Of a stretch of DNA of 64,000 nt, positions 9,450 to 19,408 are shown piece by piece. The stretch lies in the NCBI GenBank assembly GCA_937132065.1, contig CAKZNT010000067.1, positions 25,374-89,373 of the forward strand, read 5' to 3'. The position numbers and the translations under genes are program-made. Source of the DNA: an uncultured Loktanella sp. Its GTDB lineage: Bacteria > Pseudomonadota > Alphaproteobacteria > Rhodobacterales > Rhodobacteraceae. The first letter of the stretch is position 1. Each line of letters begins with the position of its first letter. The notes below the pieces were generated by a model. That model had not been told where the DNA came from and made no database searches. It was given only the letters and a program-made list of their open reading frames with translations.

Positions 9450-9556
9450 GTGTGAACTCCTGTGTTGCGTGAACACTAGACAAATTCAAAAGCCTTTGCT
9501 ATGCGACAACTTCCTGCAATTTTGCAAATTTAACTTAGAGAGGTGGTGAAAACCAC

Positions 9557-9763
9557 ATGCAGGTTAGTGTTCGTGATAACAACGTCGATCAGGCGTTGCG
9601 TGCTCTGAAGAAGAAGCTCCAGCGTGAGGGCGTTTTTCGTGAAATGAAGCTTAAGCAACATTTCGAAAAGCCGTCCGTGCGTAAAGCACGCGAGAAAGCA
9701 GAAGCTATCCGTCGTCAGCGCAAGTTGGCACGTAAGAAGCTCCAGCGTGAAGGTTTGCTGTAA
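9557..9763 (+). CDS. rpsU: 30S ribosomal protein S21
   Basis: A 68-residue, strongly basic protein beginning [20 protein letters not shown], with the S21 core [17 protein letters not shown] and a Lys/Arg-rich tail. S21 sits on the small-subunit platform and helps mRNA 5' ends bind. The ribosome site GAGAGGTGG lies upstream of the ATG. The gene is monocistronic, with a strong terminator directly after it. Confidence 0.97.
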   Translation: MQVSVRDNNVDQALRALKKKLQREGVFREMKLKQHFEKPSVRKAREKAEAIRRQRKLARKKLQREGLL

Positions 9764-9796
9764 AGCAGCCCGATCCTCGTTTTGAAAACTAGAAAA

Positions 9797-9827
9797 CCCC
9801 CGTCTGAGCAATCAGGCGGGGGTTTTT
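9797..9827 (+). terminator. Intrinsic terminator of rpsU
   Basis: CCCCCGTCTGA (9797-9807) pairs with TCAGGCGGGGG (9812-9822), with one G-T wobble and a four-base loop, then TTTTT. It is preceded by AAAA, so it could also work on the minus strand. Confidence 0.95.
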
Positions 9828-9843
9828 CTTGGGTGTGATTTAC

Positions 9844-9871
9844 GTGCACAGCCCGTGCACCGCACGTGCAC
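9844..9871. repeat. Array of three GTGCAC palindromes at 11-bp pitch (copy 1)
   Basis: GTGCAC occurs at 9844, 9855 and 9866, separated by five-base spacers AGCCC and CGCAC. It lies between two convergent genes, starting three bases 3' of the minus-strand stop at 9875 and about 17 bases beyond the rpsU terminator. Its reverse complement contains GGTGCACGTGCGGTGCA, which also occurs in the second array at 47471-47498. Each neighbouring pair of units could fold into a six-base-pair hairpin with a five-base loop. No gene start is near, so a promoter role is unlikely here. Confidence 0.85.
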
Positions 9872-9874
9872 CGC

Positions 9875-10270
9875 TTATTTCGCCAGAAGCGAGCGTAAAA
9901 ACAGCCCCGCGCCACCAAAAAGCAGCACTAGAATCACCAATAGGTCAAAGACGCTCATCCGCGAAAACTGGAGTGTGGTGCTGGCGATGACGCCAAAGAT
10001 CAGCGCAATGATGGAGCCTACGGCCAGTATCCATCCAAGGTAATTCTCGCGCTTGTAAAAGATCAGCCCGACCCCGAACATGAACACGACCAGGATCATC
10101 CCGCTCGTGACGGGCACGCCGCCCGCGTTAAATGCGGTCATCCCGAACCCGAAGGCGGGCCGCACAATAATGGATTGCAGCAGCAGATAGCCGCCGCCAA
10201 TCATCATGATCAGACCAAGCAGAAAGCTGCCTTGCCCGCCGTCCGTGCCACCTGCACCGCGATGTGCCAT
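9875..10270 (-). CDS. Small multi-pass membrane protein of unknown function
   Basis: A 131-residue protein with four predicted membrane spans: about 14-33 (FLLGLIMMIGGGYLLLQSII), 48-66, 75-95 and a C-terminal span VFDLLVILVLLFGGAGLFL. The N-terminus is short and Gly-rich, and the C-terminus ends LRSLLAK. I do not recognise the family beyond a conserved hypothetical protein. The start is ATG at 10270. It lies downstream of ftsK in the same direction, beyond a hairpin that may stop ftsK transcription. Confidence 0.65.
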   Translation of the reverse strand: MAHRGAGGTDGGQGSFLLGLIMMIGGGYLLLQSIIVRPAFGFGMTAFNAGGVPVTSGMILVVFMFGVGLIFYKRENYLGWILAVGSIIALIFGVIASTTLQFSRMSVFDLLVILVLLFGGAGLFLRSLLAK

Positions 10271-10296
10271 CAGAATCTCCAAACTCGTTAAGCCGA

Positions 10297-10320
10297 AAAT
10301 GGCGCCCGAAAGCGCCATTT
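10297..10320 (-). terminator. Candidate terminator after ftsK
   Basis: AAATGGCGC (10297-10305) pairs with GCGCCATTT (10312-10320) as a perfect nine-base stem with a six-base loop, four bases after the ftsK stop. Read on the minus strand only a short T run follows, so termination may be partial. Confidence 0.55.
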
Positions 10321-10324
10321 GATG

Positions 10325-13300
10325 TTAGTATTGCTGCTGTTCCGGAACCAGAATTTCGCGTTTGCCGACATGGTTGGCAGACGACACAACGCCCTCGTCT
10401 TCCATCTGTTCAACGAGCCGCGCGGCCTTGTTATAGCCAATCGCCAACTTGCGCTGGATGTAAGACGTGGAGCACTTACGGTCCTTGAGCACAATCGCCA
10501 CGGCGGTGTCATAAAGCGCATTTTCGGTGTCGGAGCCATCGCCAAGGCCAAGCACCTGATCAATGTTCGAACCCGCTTCTTCGGACGGCCCTTCGACAAC
10601 GCCAGACATGTATTCGGGCGGCCCAAAGCCCTTGAGGAAGTTGACGATTTCCTCGACCTCTTCGTCACTACAGAACGGACCGTGGATACGGCTAATCTTG
10701 CCGCCACCGGCCATGTAAAGCATGTCGCCCATGCCAAGGAGTTGCTCTGCGCCCATCTCGCCAAGGATCGTGCGGCTGTCGATTTTCGACGTCACCTGGA
10801 AAGAAATCCGCGTCGGGAAGTTCGCCTTGATCGTGCCGGTGATGACGTCAACGGAGGGCCGCTGTGTCGCCATAATCAGGTGGATACCAGAGGCCCGCGC
10901 CATCTGCGCAAGGCGCTGAATGCAGGCTTCGATTTCTTTACCAGCGACCATCATCAGGTCGGCCATCTCGTCGACCACAACCACGATATAAGGCAAAACC
11001 TCAGGCGTGAATTCATCCGTCTCAAAGATCGGCTCGCCCGTCTCGTCGTCGAAACCGGTCTGCACAGTGCGGCTAAACATTTCGTTTTTCGCAAGCGCCT
11101 CTTTCACGCGGCCATTGTAGCCGTCGATGTTGCGCACGCCCATTTTGGACATCTTGCGATACCGCTCTTCCATCTCGCCCACGACCCATTTCAGAGCCAC
11201 AACTGCCTTTTTAGGGTCTGTTACGACGGGAGATAGCAGGTGCGGGATGCCGTCATAAACCGACAGCTCCAACATCTTGGGATCAATCATGATCATGCGG
11301 CATTCTTCTGGCGTCAGCTTGTAAAGCAAGCTCAGGATCATCGTGTTGATCGCAACCGATTTACCCGACCCCGTTGTCCCCGCGATTAAAAGGTGAGGCA
11401 TTTTTGCGAGGTTCGCAATGATCGGCTCGCCACCGATATCCTTGCCCAAGGCAAGCGGCAGTTTCATGTTGCTATCGCCAAAATCGCGCGCGGCAATCAT
11501 CTCGCGTAGAACAACCATTTCCCGCTTTTCGTTCGGCAATTCGATCCCGATGACCGAGCGCCCGGGCACGGTGGAAACACGCGCCGACAGGGCAGACATC
11601 GAGCGGGCGATATCGTCGGCAAGACCGATGACGCGCGAGGCTTTCAATCCGGGGGCTGGCTCCAGTTCATACATCGTCACAACAGGGCCAGGGCGCACGG
11701 AGACGATCTCGCCCTTGACGCCGTAGTCGTCCAGAACGCTCTCGAGCATCCGCGCGTTTTCTTCCAGTGCTTCGTCTGGCAGGTGATGACGTTCGACTAC
11801 CGATGGGCTCGCCAAAAGGCTCAGCGGCGGGTGCTCGTAGTCGGCATATTTGTCTTCAAATTGCAGCTTTGGCTGCGCTTCGGCCTGCGCCTGCTTGGAG
11901 GGCTGCAACGGCTTTTTCACGACATGCTGGACAACCTTTTTCGGCTCTGGCGTCGGGATTTCGACCCGTGCCACGGCGGGCGCTTCGACTGCTGGCGCAG
12001 GGGTTGGGGTCGCTTGGCGGATCAACGGGGCTGGCGCGGCCAAGGGCGCCTCGACCACGGTATTCTCGTCTTCGACTTCGATCAACTCGGCAACGTCATC
12101 CGCTTCGGCCATGTCATTGCGCAAGTTCAGAACAAGCGGACGCGGCCCACGCCCTGCGGTCAGTGTTGGCTCGATCCGCGGGCTTTCAGCAGCGGTAACG
12201 TCGGCCACTTTGCGGTTCTTGATCGCATCAGAAATGCGCGCGCTGACCCGATCCCCGTCAACGGCGGGGGCATCATGATCGACAGTGCGCGATGCGACCA
12301 ATTCTGGCTCTGGCATCACCTCTTTGCGCTTCAGCAGCCCTGACAAAAGCCCGCCTGATGGCTGTGGCGCGACGTCGCGTGCTGGCGCGACCATGGGTGC
12401 GGCTGTGGTTTGCACAGCAACCGACGAGATCGTGGGCGCGGACATTGGCGGCATTTTGCGCCCGTCTGGTTGCGGCATTGGCGCGGCTGCGCGTGTCGGC
12501 ATCGCGGGGTTTGCGCGCACCACGGCGGCGGCGCGTGCCTTCAGTTCCGGATTTGGAATGGACCGGCGCGCGATTTCCTCCTGTTCGGCCTCATAGGCAA
12601 GCGCCACCCGATTTTCGCGGGCGTGCTCACGTTTGGCTTGTATGGAGGCCATGCCGCCCTGCGCGGCCTTTGCCGAGATCGAGGCCGTTTGTCCCAAGGC
12701 GCGCAGGATCATCGCATAGGTCATGATGAGGCCAAGCATCAAGAAACGGCCAACCGCGCGCAATTCCGGACGCGTAAAGCCAAGCACAAACGCCATGAGC
12801 GCAAGCATGGTCACGAACATGATCAACGAGAATAGCTTCACCGCAAAGCCTGCCCCGAATGGGAGCACCGTCAGAACAATGGCAAGCACGGTATCGCCAA
12901 ACATTCCGCCCATGCCAAAGTTTGGCGGCCACGCAGGACCCGGCGAAAGTGTGACGGCATAAAGCGCACAAATGGCGATGGCGATTGGCGCGAAGATCAG
13001 ACGACCCGCAGCGCGTTCTTCACCCCAGTGACCCGCAAAGCGCACCCCCCATGTCATCAGGATCAGCGGCATCGCCCAGATGCCGATTCCCACGACCATG
13101 ATCAACGGCGCAGCAGTGGAGGCGCCAAAGCGGCCAAGCCAGTTGTGCACAGGCGCATCTGTCGCTGAAATCCAGCTCGGATCCTCGGGAGAATAAGAGC
13201 CCACCATCATCGCCATGAGAACACCAAGCACGATCAGCGCAATACCGAACAATTCCTTGCCCCGTTTTTCGATCGCAGCCTGAGTCGTGCTGTCCAAAAG

Positions 13301-13333
13301 TGGATCGCGCCCGCGGGATGAATATGATGCCAT
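10325..13333 (-). CDS. ftsK: DNA translocase FtsK
   Basis: A septal DNA pump that moves chromosome termini across the closing division site. The 1002 residues show four N-terminal membrane spans (about 30-190), then a long Pro/Ala-rich linker (about 215-480). The RecA-like motor follows, with Walker [15 protein letters not shown] and Walker [17 protein letters not shown]-terminal winged-helix gamma domain ([20 protein letters not shown]) reads polar DNA motifs. The start is ATG at 13333 ([12 protein letters not shown]); an upstream in-frame ATG is less likely. The aminotransferase gene upstream ends 12 bases before it. Confidence 0.96.
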   Translation of the reverse strand: MASYSSRGRDPLLDSTTQAAIEKRGKELFGIALIVLGVLMAMMVGSYSPEDPSWISATDAPVHNWLGRFGASTAAPLIMVVGIGIWAMPLILMTWGVRFAGHWGEERAAGRLIFAPIAIAICALYAVTLSPGPAWPPNFGMGGMFGDTVLAIVLTVLPFGAGFAVKLFSLIMFVTMLALMAFVLGFTRPELRAVGRFLMLGLIMTYAMILRALGQTASISAKAAQGGMASIQAKREHARENRVALAYEAEQEEIARRSIPNPELKARAAAVVRANPAMPTRAAAPMPQPDGRKMPPMSAPTISSVAVQTTAAPMVAPARDVAPQPSGGLLSGLLKRKEVMPEPELVASRTVDHDAPAVDGDRVSARISDAIKNRKVADVTAAESPRIEPTLTAGRGPRPLVLNLRNDMAEADDVAELIEVEDENTVVEAPLAAPAPLIRQATPTPAPAVEAPAVARVEIPTPEPKKVVQHVVKKPLQPSKQAQAEAQPKLQFEDKYADYEHPPLSLLASPSVVERHHLPDEALEENARMLESVLDDYGVKGEIVSVRPGPVVTMYELEPAPGLKASRVIGLADDIARSMSALSARVSTVPGRSVIGIELPNEKREMVVLREMIAARDFGDSNMKLPLALGKDIGGEPIIANLAKMPHLLIAGTTGSGKSVAINTMILSLLYKLTPEECRMIMIDPKMLELSVYDGIPHLLSPVVTDPKKAVVALKWVVGEMEERYRKMSKMGVRNIDGYNGRVKEALAKNEMFSRTVQTGFDDETGEPIFETDEFTPEVLPYIVVVVDEMADLMMVAGKEIEACIQRLAQMARASGIHLIMATQRPSVDVITGTIKANFPTRISFQVTSKIDSRTILGEMGAEQLLGMGDMLYMAGGGKISRIHGPFCSDEEVEEIVNFLKGFGPPEYMSGVVEGPSEEAGSNIDQVLGLGDGSDTENALYDTAVAIVLKDRKCSTSYIQRKLAIGYNKAARLVEQMEDEGVVSSANHVGKREILVPEQQQY

Positions 13334-13344
13334 TTTTCTAGTCC

Positions 13345-14523
13345 TCAATCGTACAAACAGTCGCGGATTAACGTCAGCCCGCGCTGCATTTCTTGTGTTG
13401 GGGCGACCATGGCCACCCGAATAAAACCATCACCGGGATTTGACCCGTTGACGTCGCGGCTAAGGTAAGCGCCAGGAAGCACGCGCACCCCTGTTTCCTG
13501 CCAAAGCCGCACAGCTGCGTCCTCACCGTTTTTCACGGGAAGCCACAGGAAAAAGCCTGCTTTGGGGCTGTCATACCCCGCAACATGACCAAAAATGTCA
13601 TCTGCGATTTTGTATTTCGCACCGTAAAGCGCACGGTTCTCGACCACATGCGCCTCGTCGTTCCACACGGCTGTTGCGACCGCCTGAAGTGGTTCGGACA
13701 ATGGCGCACCCGCAAAGGCGCGCAACGCACGGATGCGCTTGATGCTTTCAACGCCACCCGCGCAAAAACCAGAGCGCAACCCCGGCAGATTGGACCGCTT
13801 GGACAAAGAGTGGAAAATCACAACGCGATCAGGGTCCGCCCCCATTTGATGCGCGATTTCCAAGGCGCCTGTCGGGGCTATGTCGCGGTAAATCTCCGAG
13901 TAACACTCGTCTGCGAATATGATGAAGTCATGCTTTTCAGCGAGCGTGATAAGGTCGCGCCAATAGGCTGCATCCGCAACCGCCCCTTGCGGGTTCGCTG
14001 GCGAACAGATGTAGGCAATCGCCGTGCGCCCCAAGACTTCTGCCGACAGACTGTTGAAGTCGGGCAAATTTCCGGTTTCAGGGGTCGCGGGCACATAAAC
14101 AGGCTCTGCCCCGACCGAAAGCGCGGCAACGGCGTAAACTTGATAAAACGGATTTGGCGTCAGGATGACAGGCGTCTGGCCGTTCTTGGTTTCAGGGCAA
14201 AGCGCCATCGCCGCGTTATATAGCCCCTCGCGTGTGCCGTTGAGGGTCAGCAGATTGGCATGTGACACCTCAAGCCCGTAGCGGCGGTTCAGGAACCCCG
14301 CAATCGCATCAAGATGTGCGGGCGTGCCGTCATTGTTGGGGTATTTGGCAAATGAGGACAGGTTAGCCGCCAAAACATCACCCACGAATGCAGGAAACGC
14401 ATGGCGCGGCTCGCCAATCGTCATATTGATCACTTCATCGGCTTGGGTCGGCACATCCAAAAGGGCGCGCAAACGGGGCCAAGTCGCGACCGGGAGGTTC
14501 GAAAACCGCTCGGGAAATACCAT
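13345..14523 (-). CDS. Class I/II PLP aminotransferase, DapC-like
   Basis: A 392-residue fold-type I aminotransferase. Visible signatures are [31 protein letters not shown], the Asn region [10 protein letters not shown], the Asp of [10 protein letters not shown], and the PLP-binding Lys in [17 protein letters not shown]. The [12 protein letters not shown] stretch resembles succinyldiaminopimelate transaminases (DapC), and dapD and dapE are also in this window, so a lysine-pathway role is plausible but inferred. It lies between an amidase gene and ftsK on one strand. Confidence 0.85.
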   Translation of the reverse strand: MVFPERFSNLPVATWPRLRALLDVPTQADEVINMTIGEPRHAFPAFVGDVLAANLSSFAKYPNNDGTPAHLDAIAGFLNRRYGLEVSHANLLTLNGTREGLYNAAMALCPETKNGQTPVILTPNPFYQVYAVAALSVGAEPVYVPATPETGNLPDFNSLSAEVLGRTAIAYICSPANPQGAVADAAYWRDLITLAEKHDFIIFADECYSEIYRDIAPTGALEIAHQMGADPDRVVIFHSLSKRSNLPGLRSGFCAGGVESIKRIRALRAFAGAPLSEPLQAVATAVWNDEAHVVENRALYGAKYKIADDIFGHVAGYDSPKAGFFLWLPVKNGEDAAVRLWQETGVRVLPGAYLSRDVNGSNPGDGFIRVAMVAPTQEMQRGLTLIRDCLYD

Positions 14524-14642
14524 AACTGCCTCAATTTACGGGATCATTAACGTCCCGCTTTTGACCAAACTAGCCTGCGAAGGCGGGCTGTGTCCATTAA
14601 AAGCAGGGAACGATTCGCAATTGCGTGGCAAAATTGTGTCTT

Positions 14643-15971
14643 TTAGGACAAGGCCTTGCTTGCGGCAGCGCCGAGCCGCAGCAGCTTTTCCTCCGACATC
14701 GGCCCACTACTGAGCAAAATGCCGCACGATGGCACGCCAGTGGGCAGCGACAGGCTCGCCCCGCCCATCAGGTTTTCAATGCGGGTATTGCGCAGCGCCA
14801 ACAGGTTTTCCGTCTTGTAATAGGCATCATCGGTCATCAACCGCGCGACATTTGGCGGCATGATCGGCGCGGTTGGCGTGATAATCGCGTCAAACCCAGA
14901 CGTAGCCTGCGCATAGATTTGCCGGATTTCGCGCAGTTTGATCCATGCCGCGACATAGTCGGCCGCAAGGATTGTCGCCCCGCCCCGCACCCGTTCAAGA
15001 ATTTGCGGGAACATCTTTTCGGGGGCCGCCTCGACCCGATCCCGCCAATGCCCGTATGAATCCGCGCCGTAGAGAACGCCCGCGAGGTCATAGGCCTGTG
15101 CAACTTCGGGCACTTGAATGTGTTCAACTGTCGCGCCTGCCGCCTGAAGCCGTTGCACCGCGCTTTGAAATGCGGCGCGCGGGGCGTCACGCAGGTCATC
15201 CATTGCGACCGTATCAAGGATCGCAAATCGCGCGCCCTTGAGCGAAGCCTGTGCAAGATCGGCTCGCGTCCCGCCCTCCAGAGCAGCCAGAACAAGGGCG
15301 GCATCTTGCACAGAACGGCAGAGCGGCCCGACGGTATCGAAGGTTTCACATAGCGCCACGACCCCCGCGCAAGAGACCCGCCCGTGCGTGGTTTTCAGCC
15401 CGACAAGGTCGTTCCAAGCCGAGGGAATACGCACCGAACCGCCTGTGTCAGAGCCGATTGCCGCCGCTGCCAAACCAAAGGCGACCGACGCCGCCGCGCC
15501 CGAACTTGACCCGCCCGGAGCCGCGCCTACATCGTTCTTGCAGGGGGGTGTTTCCATGATCGGGTTCAGGCCAAGCCCGCTGAATGCGATTTCAGACATA
15601 TGTGTTTTGCCCAAGCAGACCAGCCCAGCCGCCGTTGCCGCCTTAAGCACCGCGGCATCATGCTCGGGAACGCGCCCCTCGAGCAGTTTTGTGCCCGCTT
15701 CGGTCACCGTTCCCGCCGTATCAAAGAGGTCTTTCCACGACACCGGCACGCCATCCAGCGGGCCAAGCCGCTGCCCCGATTGTGCGCGTAAACTGGCGGC
15801 TCTGGCTTCGGCGCGCGCCCGATCATGGGTGACACGCGCGTAAATGCGCCGGCTTTCAGGGTGCGCATCAATCGCGTCGAGATAGGTTTCGGTCAACGCC
15901 ACAGGGTCGATTTCGCCCGCACCAATCCCGCGCCCCAGATCGGTCGCTGTCATCCAAAGCCAGTCCTGCAT
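14643..15971 (-). CDS. Amidase signature family hydrolase
   Basis: A 442-residue amidase with the Ser-cisSer-Lys triad: Lys80 in GVPVSWKDLFDTAG, the cis-Ser in APGGSSSGAAAS (about 154-155), and the nucleophile Ser179 in GSDTGGSVRIPS. Substrate is not predictable. It is not clearly GatA, because no gatB or gatC is beside it. Two adjacent ATGs occur at 15974 and 15971. I use the second, which is seven bases from AAGGG. It diverges from the UbiH-like gene, with an 84-base gap. Confidence 0.9.
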   Translation of the reverse strand: MQDWLWMTATDLGRGIGAGEIDPVALTETYLDAIDAHPESRRIYARVTHDRARAEARAASLRAQSGQRLGPLDGVPVSWKDLFDTAGTVTEAGTKLLEGRVPEHDAAVLKAATAAGLVCLGKTHMSEIAFSGLGLNPIMETPPCKNDVGAAPGGSSSGAAASVAFGLAAAAIGSDTGGSVRIPSAWNDLVGLKTTHGRVSCAGVVALCETFDTVGPLCRSVQDAALVLAALEGGTRADLAQASLKGARFAILDTVAMDDLRDAPRAAFQSAVQRLQAAGATVEHIQVPEVAQAYDLAGVLYGADSYGHWRDRVEAAPEKMFPQILERVRGGATILAADYVAAWIKLREIRQIYAQATSGFDAIITPTAPIMPPNVARLMTDDAYYKTENLLALRNTRIENLMGGASLSLPTGVPSCGILLSSGPMSEEKLLRLGAAASKALS

Positions 15972-16055
15972 CATGCCACCCTTTTCACAATTTTCCACAG
16001 CCTAGCGACACCGCAGCGCATGGACAATCCCACCACGCTGCCCATATTGCAGGGT

Positions 16056-17267
16056 ATGAAAACGGATTTGATCATTGTCGGCGGCGGCCTCAACGGCCCT
16101 GCCCTTGCCATCGCAGCAGCCCGCGCAGGGTTTACTGTCACCATTATTGATGCACTGCCCAAAGCCGCGCGAAAGACACGCGATTTTGACGGGCGGTCCT
16201 ATGCGCTTGCGCTCGCGAGCAAGCGGCTTTTGCATGGGGTTGGCGTCTGGTCTGCGATTGCAGAACATGCGCAGCCGATGCTTGAAATCAAGGTCACGGA
16301 CGGGCGCGCGGGCGAAGGGCCAGCCCCGTGGATGATGCACTTTGATCATACTGAAATCGAGGAAGGTCCGATGGGCTTCATGGTCGAGGACCGCCACCTG
16401 CGGGTCGCGTTTCTTGATGCGATGGACGCGCATGACAACATCACCCAGATCGACGGCGACACGGTTGTGGCGCAAGCGGTCGAGGCGGCTGGCGTTTCGG
16501 TCACGCTCGCGTCAGGCAAGGAGATCGCGGGTCAGCTTTTGATCGGATCGGACGGGCGCTCTAGCGGCACTGCGAAACGAGCCGGGATCAAGCGGATCGG
16601 CTGGGGCTATGGCCAGACTGCAATTGTCTGCGCTGTTGGTCACGAAAAACCGCACGGCGGCATCGCCCACCAGTTCTTTATGCCCAATGGTCCCTTGGCG
16701 ATCCTGCCGCTTACGGGTCAACGATCGTCGATTGTCTGGAGCGAAAGCACAGAGCGGGCCGCACAGGTTATGGCGCTTGACGATGACGGGTTTCTTGAGG
16801 CATTGCGCCCCGCCTTCGGCAGTTTTCTGGGGCAAATTTCCCTGACGGGCGCGCGGTTTACCTACCCGCTTGGCCTGACATTGGCGCAAAGTTTTATCGC
16901 TGACCGCATGGCCTTGATCGGGGACGCGGCGCACGGGATGCACCCGATTGCGGGGCAAGGCCTGAACGCGGGCTTGCGTGATGTGGCCGCCCTGATGGAC
17001 GTGCTAACAGAGGCGCGCAGCCACGGCGAAGATATCGGCGGGCCGCTGGTTCTGGCGCGCTATCAGCAATGGCGCAGGTTCGACACAACCTCGCTCGCGC
17101 TGGCGACTGACACATTCAATAGATTGTTTTCAAACGATAACCCAATTCTGCGCGCCGCCCGCGATGTTGGCATGGGCCTGATCAATGGCGCAGCACCCTT
17201 GCGCCGTGGCTTCATCAGAGAGGCCGCAGGGCTCACGGGCGAATTGCCAAGTTTGATGCAGGGCTAA
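16056..17267 (+). CDS. UbiH/UbiF/COQ6-type FAD monooxygenase
   Basis: A 403-residue FAD-dependent hydroxylase of the ubiquinone ring-hydroxylation family. It has the dinucleotide motif LIIVGGGLNGPALAIAAARAG at the N-terminus, a middle DG motif (LIGSDGRSSGTAKRAGI), and the flavin GD motif (ALIGDAAHGMHPIAGQGLN) near residue 290. Which ring position it hydroxylates is not clear. The start is uncertain: ATG at 16056 places the flavin motif at the N-terminus, while ATG at 16020 adds 12 residues; neither has a strong ribosome site. The stop overlaps the convergent gene by four bases. Confidence 0.9.
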   Translation: MKTDLIIVGGGLNGPALAIAAARAGFTVTIIDALPKAARKTRDFDGRSYALALASKRLLHGVGVWSAIAEHAQPMLEIKVTDGRAGEGPAPWMMHFDHTEIEEGPMGFMVEDRHLRVAFLDAMDAHDNITQIDGDTVVAQAVEAAGVSVTLASGKEIAGQLLIGSDGRSSGTAKRAGIKRIGWGYGQTAIVCAVGHEKPHGGIAHQFFMPNGPLAILPLTGQRSSIVWSESTERAAQVMALDDDGFLEALRPAFGSFLGQISLTGARFTYPLGLTLAQSFIADRMALIGDAAHGMHPIAGQGLNAGLRDVAALMDVLTEARSHGEDIGGPLVLARYQQWRRFDTTSLALATDTFNRLFSNDNPILRAARDVGMGLINGAAPLRRGFIREAAGLTGELPSLMQG

Positions 17268-17521
17268 CGCGGTTTGACGCTAACGTGTTTGGTGCGCACC
17301 GCGCCCCAATAGGCCTCGTCATCTAGAATTTTACGGGGCAGACGATCCCGCAAAAACCGTCGACTGCTGAAAACCGACACCTCGACCACGGCATCATCGC
17401 CGTGTCGCGGCAGCGTATCCTCCAAGAACCCCTCGCGCAAAAATGCCTCGCGCGACTTGAGGCGTTTGATATCGGCCCGCACCATCGCAAGTTCGTCAGC
17501 AGGGTGGATGTTTCTAACCAT
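17264..17521 (-). CDS. Small conserved hypothetical protein
   Basis: An 85-residue soluble protein, rich in charged residues, with an N-terminal helical region (DELAMVRADIKRLKSREAFL) that could form a short coiled coil, and a basic C-terminus. I do not recognise a named domain. GAGG precedes the ATG at a good distance, which supports translation. The last four bases overlap the UbiH-like gene, and the Trm112-like gene is upstream on the same strand. Confidence 0.6.
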   Translation of the reverse strand: MVRNIHPADELAMVRADIKRLKSREAFLREGFLEDTLPRHGDDAVVEVSVFSSRRFLRDRLPRKILDDEAYWGAVRTKHVSVKPR

Positions 17522-17589
17522 AAAGACCTCATCACTTAGACCCGCCCAGATAAACCCAAGCCGATTAAAAATTGATAAAGCCCAGCGCG

Positions 17590-17769
17590 TTATTCGAGCG
17601 CGCGCGCCTCGTCCAAGAGCATCACAGGGATGCCATTGCGGATCGGAAACGCGAGGTTGGCGCCTTTGGAAACCAGCTCTTGCGCCTCGGCGTCATACTC
17701 CAGTCGGCCACGCGTTTGCGGACAGATCAGGGCTTCCAGCATTTTGGGATCAAAACTGGTGTTAGTCAT
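17590..17769 (-). CDS. Trm112/UPF0434 family small protein
   Basis: A 59-residue protein beginning [19 protein letters not shown] and containing [20 protein letters not shown] and [16 protein letters not shown]. This is the Trm112-like pattern of bacterial UPF0434 proteins, small partners of methyltransferases in other lineages. The family usually has a CPxC motif; here only the first Cys (ICPQT) is seen. The ATG overlaps the stop of the LON-domain gene as ATGA, a strong sign of translational coupling. Confidence 0.85.
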   Translation of the reverse strand: MTNTSFDPKMLEALICPQTRGRLEYDAEAQELVSKGANLAFPIRNGIPVMLLDEARALE

Positions 17770-18407
17770 TGCATCAACTCCTCTGCGGACCCGCCGCGCA
17801 GGCTAAATTCTATCAACGTAGTGAGGGTTTCGCGCCGTGTCGTCAAGGAAGGGGCTTCGAGGAGCGCCTGCTTGTCTTCGGGCGCAAACGGGCACAGCAT
17901 CGACAGCGAATTGATCAGCAACTCGTCGTCCGCTTCTTGCAGGCTTTCCCAATCTGTAGAGAGGTTTTCCTGTTCGAAATAGCGGCCAAGCGCGTCCATG
18001 AAGCTATTGCGGTTAAAGGACGTATCGGCCTCGTCGTCGCCAAGGTCGCGCTCGAACCCCTGCCACGACACCCGACAACTGCGATAGGGCGTTGCGCCAT
18101 CCACCTCGTTGAGAATCCGATACCGCGAGACACCTGACATGGTGATCATATAGCGCCCGTCCTCGGTCTCTGAAAACGCGGTCACCCGCCCCGCGCAGCC
18201 GATACTATGCAGCTTTCCTGACGCATTGGGCGCGGTATAGGGCTGCACCATTCCGATCAGCCGATCATCCGTTTTCAGGATATCGTCAAGCATCTGGAGG
18301 TAGCGCGGCTCGAACAGATGTAGCGGCAACCGCGAGCGCGGCAGCAGCAGCGCCCCTGGCAGCGGAAAGACAGGGATCACGCCAGGCAGGATAGGAAGCT
18401 TTGTCAT
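17766..18407 (-). CDS. LON N-terminal (substrate-binding) domain protein
   Basis: A 213-residue protein containing only the N-terminal domain of Lon protease. Signatures are [26 protein letters not shown] near the start, then GMVQPY and GCAGRVTAF. There is no ATPase or protease domain, so it is a stand-alone LON-domain protein of unknown role. It lies between the YbbN-like gene upstream and the Trm112-like gene, with which it overlaps as ATGA. This three-gene set looks like an operon. Confidence 0.88.
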   Translation of the reverse strand: MTKLPILPGVIPVFPLPGALLLPRSRLPLHLFEPRYLQMLDDILKTDDRLIGMVQPYTAPNASGKLHSIGCAGRVTAFSETEDGRYMITMSGVSRYRILNEVDGATPYRSCRVSWQGFERDLGDDEADTSFNRNSFMDALGRYFEQENLSTDWESLQEADDELLINSLSMLCPFAPEDKQALLEAPSLTTRRETLTTLIEFSLRGGSAEELMQ

Positions 18408-18433
18408 AATCTCAACCTAGACCGATTTGCCCG

Positions 18434-19345
18434 TCAGACAAATATCATTGATGACAGCTTGCGCCGCCCTGCCAATGCAATCGGATCTTGCGGCGGTAGC
18501 GCGTCAAAGATCGTGAACAATTCCGCACGGGCTGCCCCCTCATTCCATTCGCGATCACGGCGGAACAGCTCGAGCAATTGGTCAACCGCCCCCTGCGTGT
18601 CGTCGTTCGCCATCAGCGCATTGGCAAGCTCGAGGCGGGCTTGATGGTCATCAGGGTTCGCTGCAACTTTGGCGGTCAATTCGTCAACTGGCCCCGCGCC
18701 CTCTGCCTTGCGGGCCAAGGCGATCTGCGCATGTGCGGCCTCAAGGGCAGCGTGCGTTGAAATCTCGGCAGGTGCGCCATTCAAAACGGCCTCTGCCTGA
18801 TCAACCTCGCCCAGCGCAAGGTGCGCGCGGACCAAGCCACCGTAAGCAACCGCGTGATTGCCGTCTTCGGACAAAATGGCCGCGAATGTCTCAACCGCAT
18901 CGGCGGCATCGCCATTGGCCAGCATTTCTTCCGCGGCCTCAACCGCGTCTTCAAGCCCGTTATCCGGCTCTGGACCCATTGCCGCGATTTTCTCGACGAA
19001 TGCGTCAATCTCGGAAGGTGGCAGCGCCCCTTGGAAGCCGTCAACGGGCTTGCCCTCATAGAACGCATAGACGGTCGGGATCGACTGCACCCGTAGCTGG
19101 CCCGCATAGGCGGGGTTCGCGTCAACGTCGATTTTGACAAGCTTCACACGGCCCTCTGCCTTTGTGACCGCCGCCTCGATTGCCGGCCCAAGCGTCTTGC
19201 AAGGCCCACACCACGGCGCCCAGAAATCCACGATGACGGGCACATTTTGCGACGCCTCGATGACGTCCTGCACGAAGGTATCGTCCGTGCCATCAACGAT
19301 ATGTTCCGATGCGGCTGGGGCCGCCTGTTCGCCAAGTCCTAGCAT
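18434..19345 (-). CDS. Thioredoxin-TPR co-chaperone (YbbN/CnoX-like)
   Basis: A 303-residue cytosolic protein with a thioredoxin domain at about 15-120 carrying WCGPCK (C46, C49), followed by a helical TPR-like region. The CxxC is complete, so redox activity is possible, unlike E. coli CnoX, where the pair is altered. The family is linked to protecting proteins from oxidative damage together with GroEL and DnaK. The LON-domain gene follows 26 bases downstream. Confidence 0.9.
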   Translation of the reverse strand: MLGLGEQAAPAASEHIVDGTDDTFVQDVIEASQNVPVIVDFWAPWCGPCKTLGPAIEAAVTKAEGRVKLVKIDVDANPAYAGQLRVQSIPTVYAFYEGKPVDGFQGALPPSEIDAFVEKIAAMGPEPDNGLEDAVEAAEEMLANGDAADAVETFAAILSEDGNHAVAYGGLVRAHLALGEVDQAEAVLNGAPAEISTHAALEAAHAQIALARKAEGAGPVDELTAKVAANPDDHQARLELANALMANDDTQGAVDQLLELFRRDREWNEGAARAELFTIFDALPPQDPIALAGRRKLSSMIFV

Positions 19346-19408
19346 GGGTCTTTCTCCAAATTCCGAGGTTACCCTCTATATGTGTGCTGATCGCAAAAGG
19401 CCAAGCCC

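Noticed and set aside
10319..11236. A 305-codon plus-strand frame opposite ftsK
   Set aside because: Antisense to the conserved FtsK motor; no motifs and no ribosome site.
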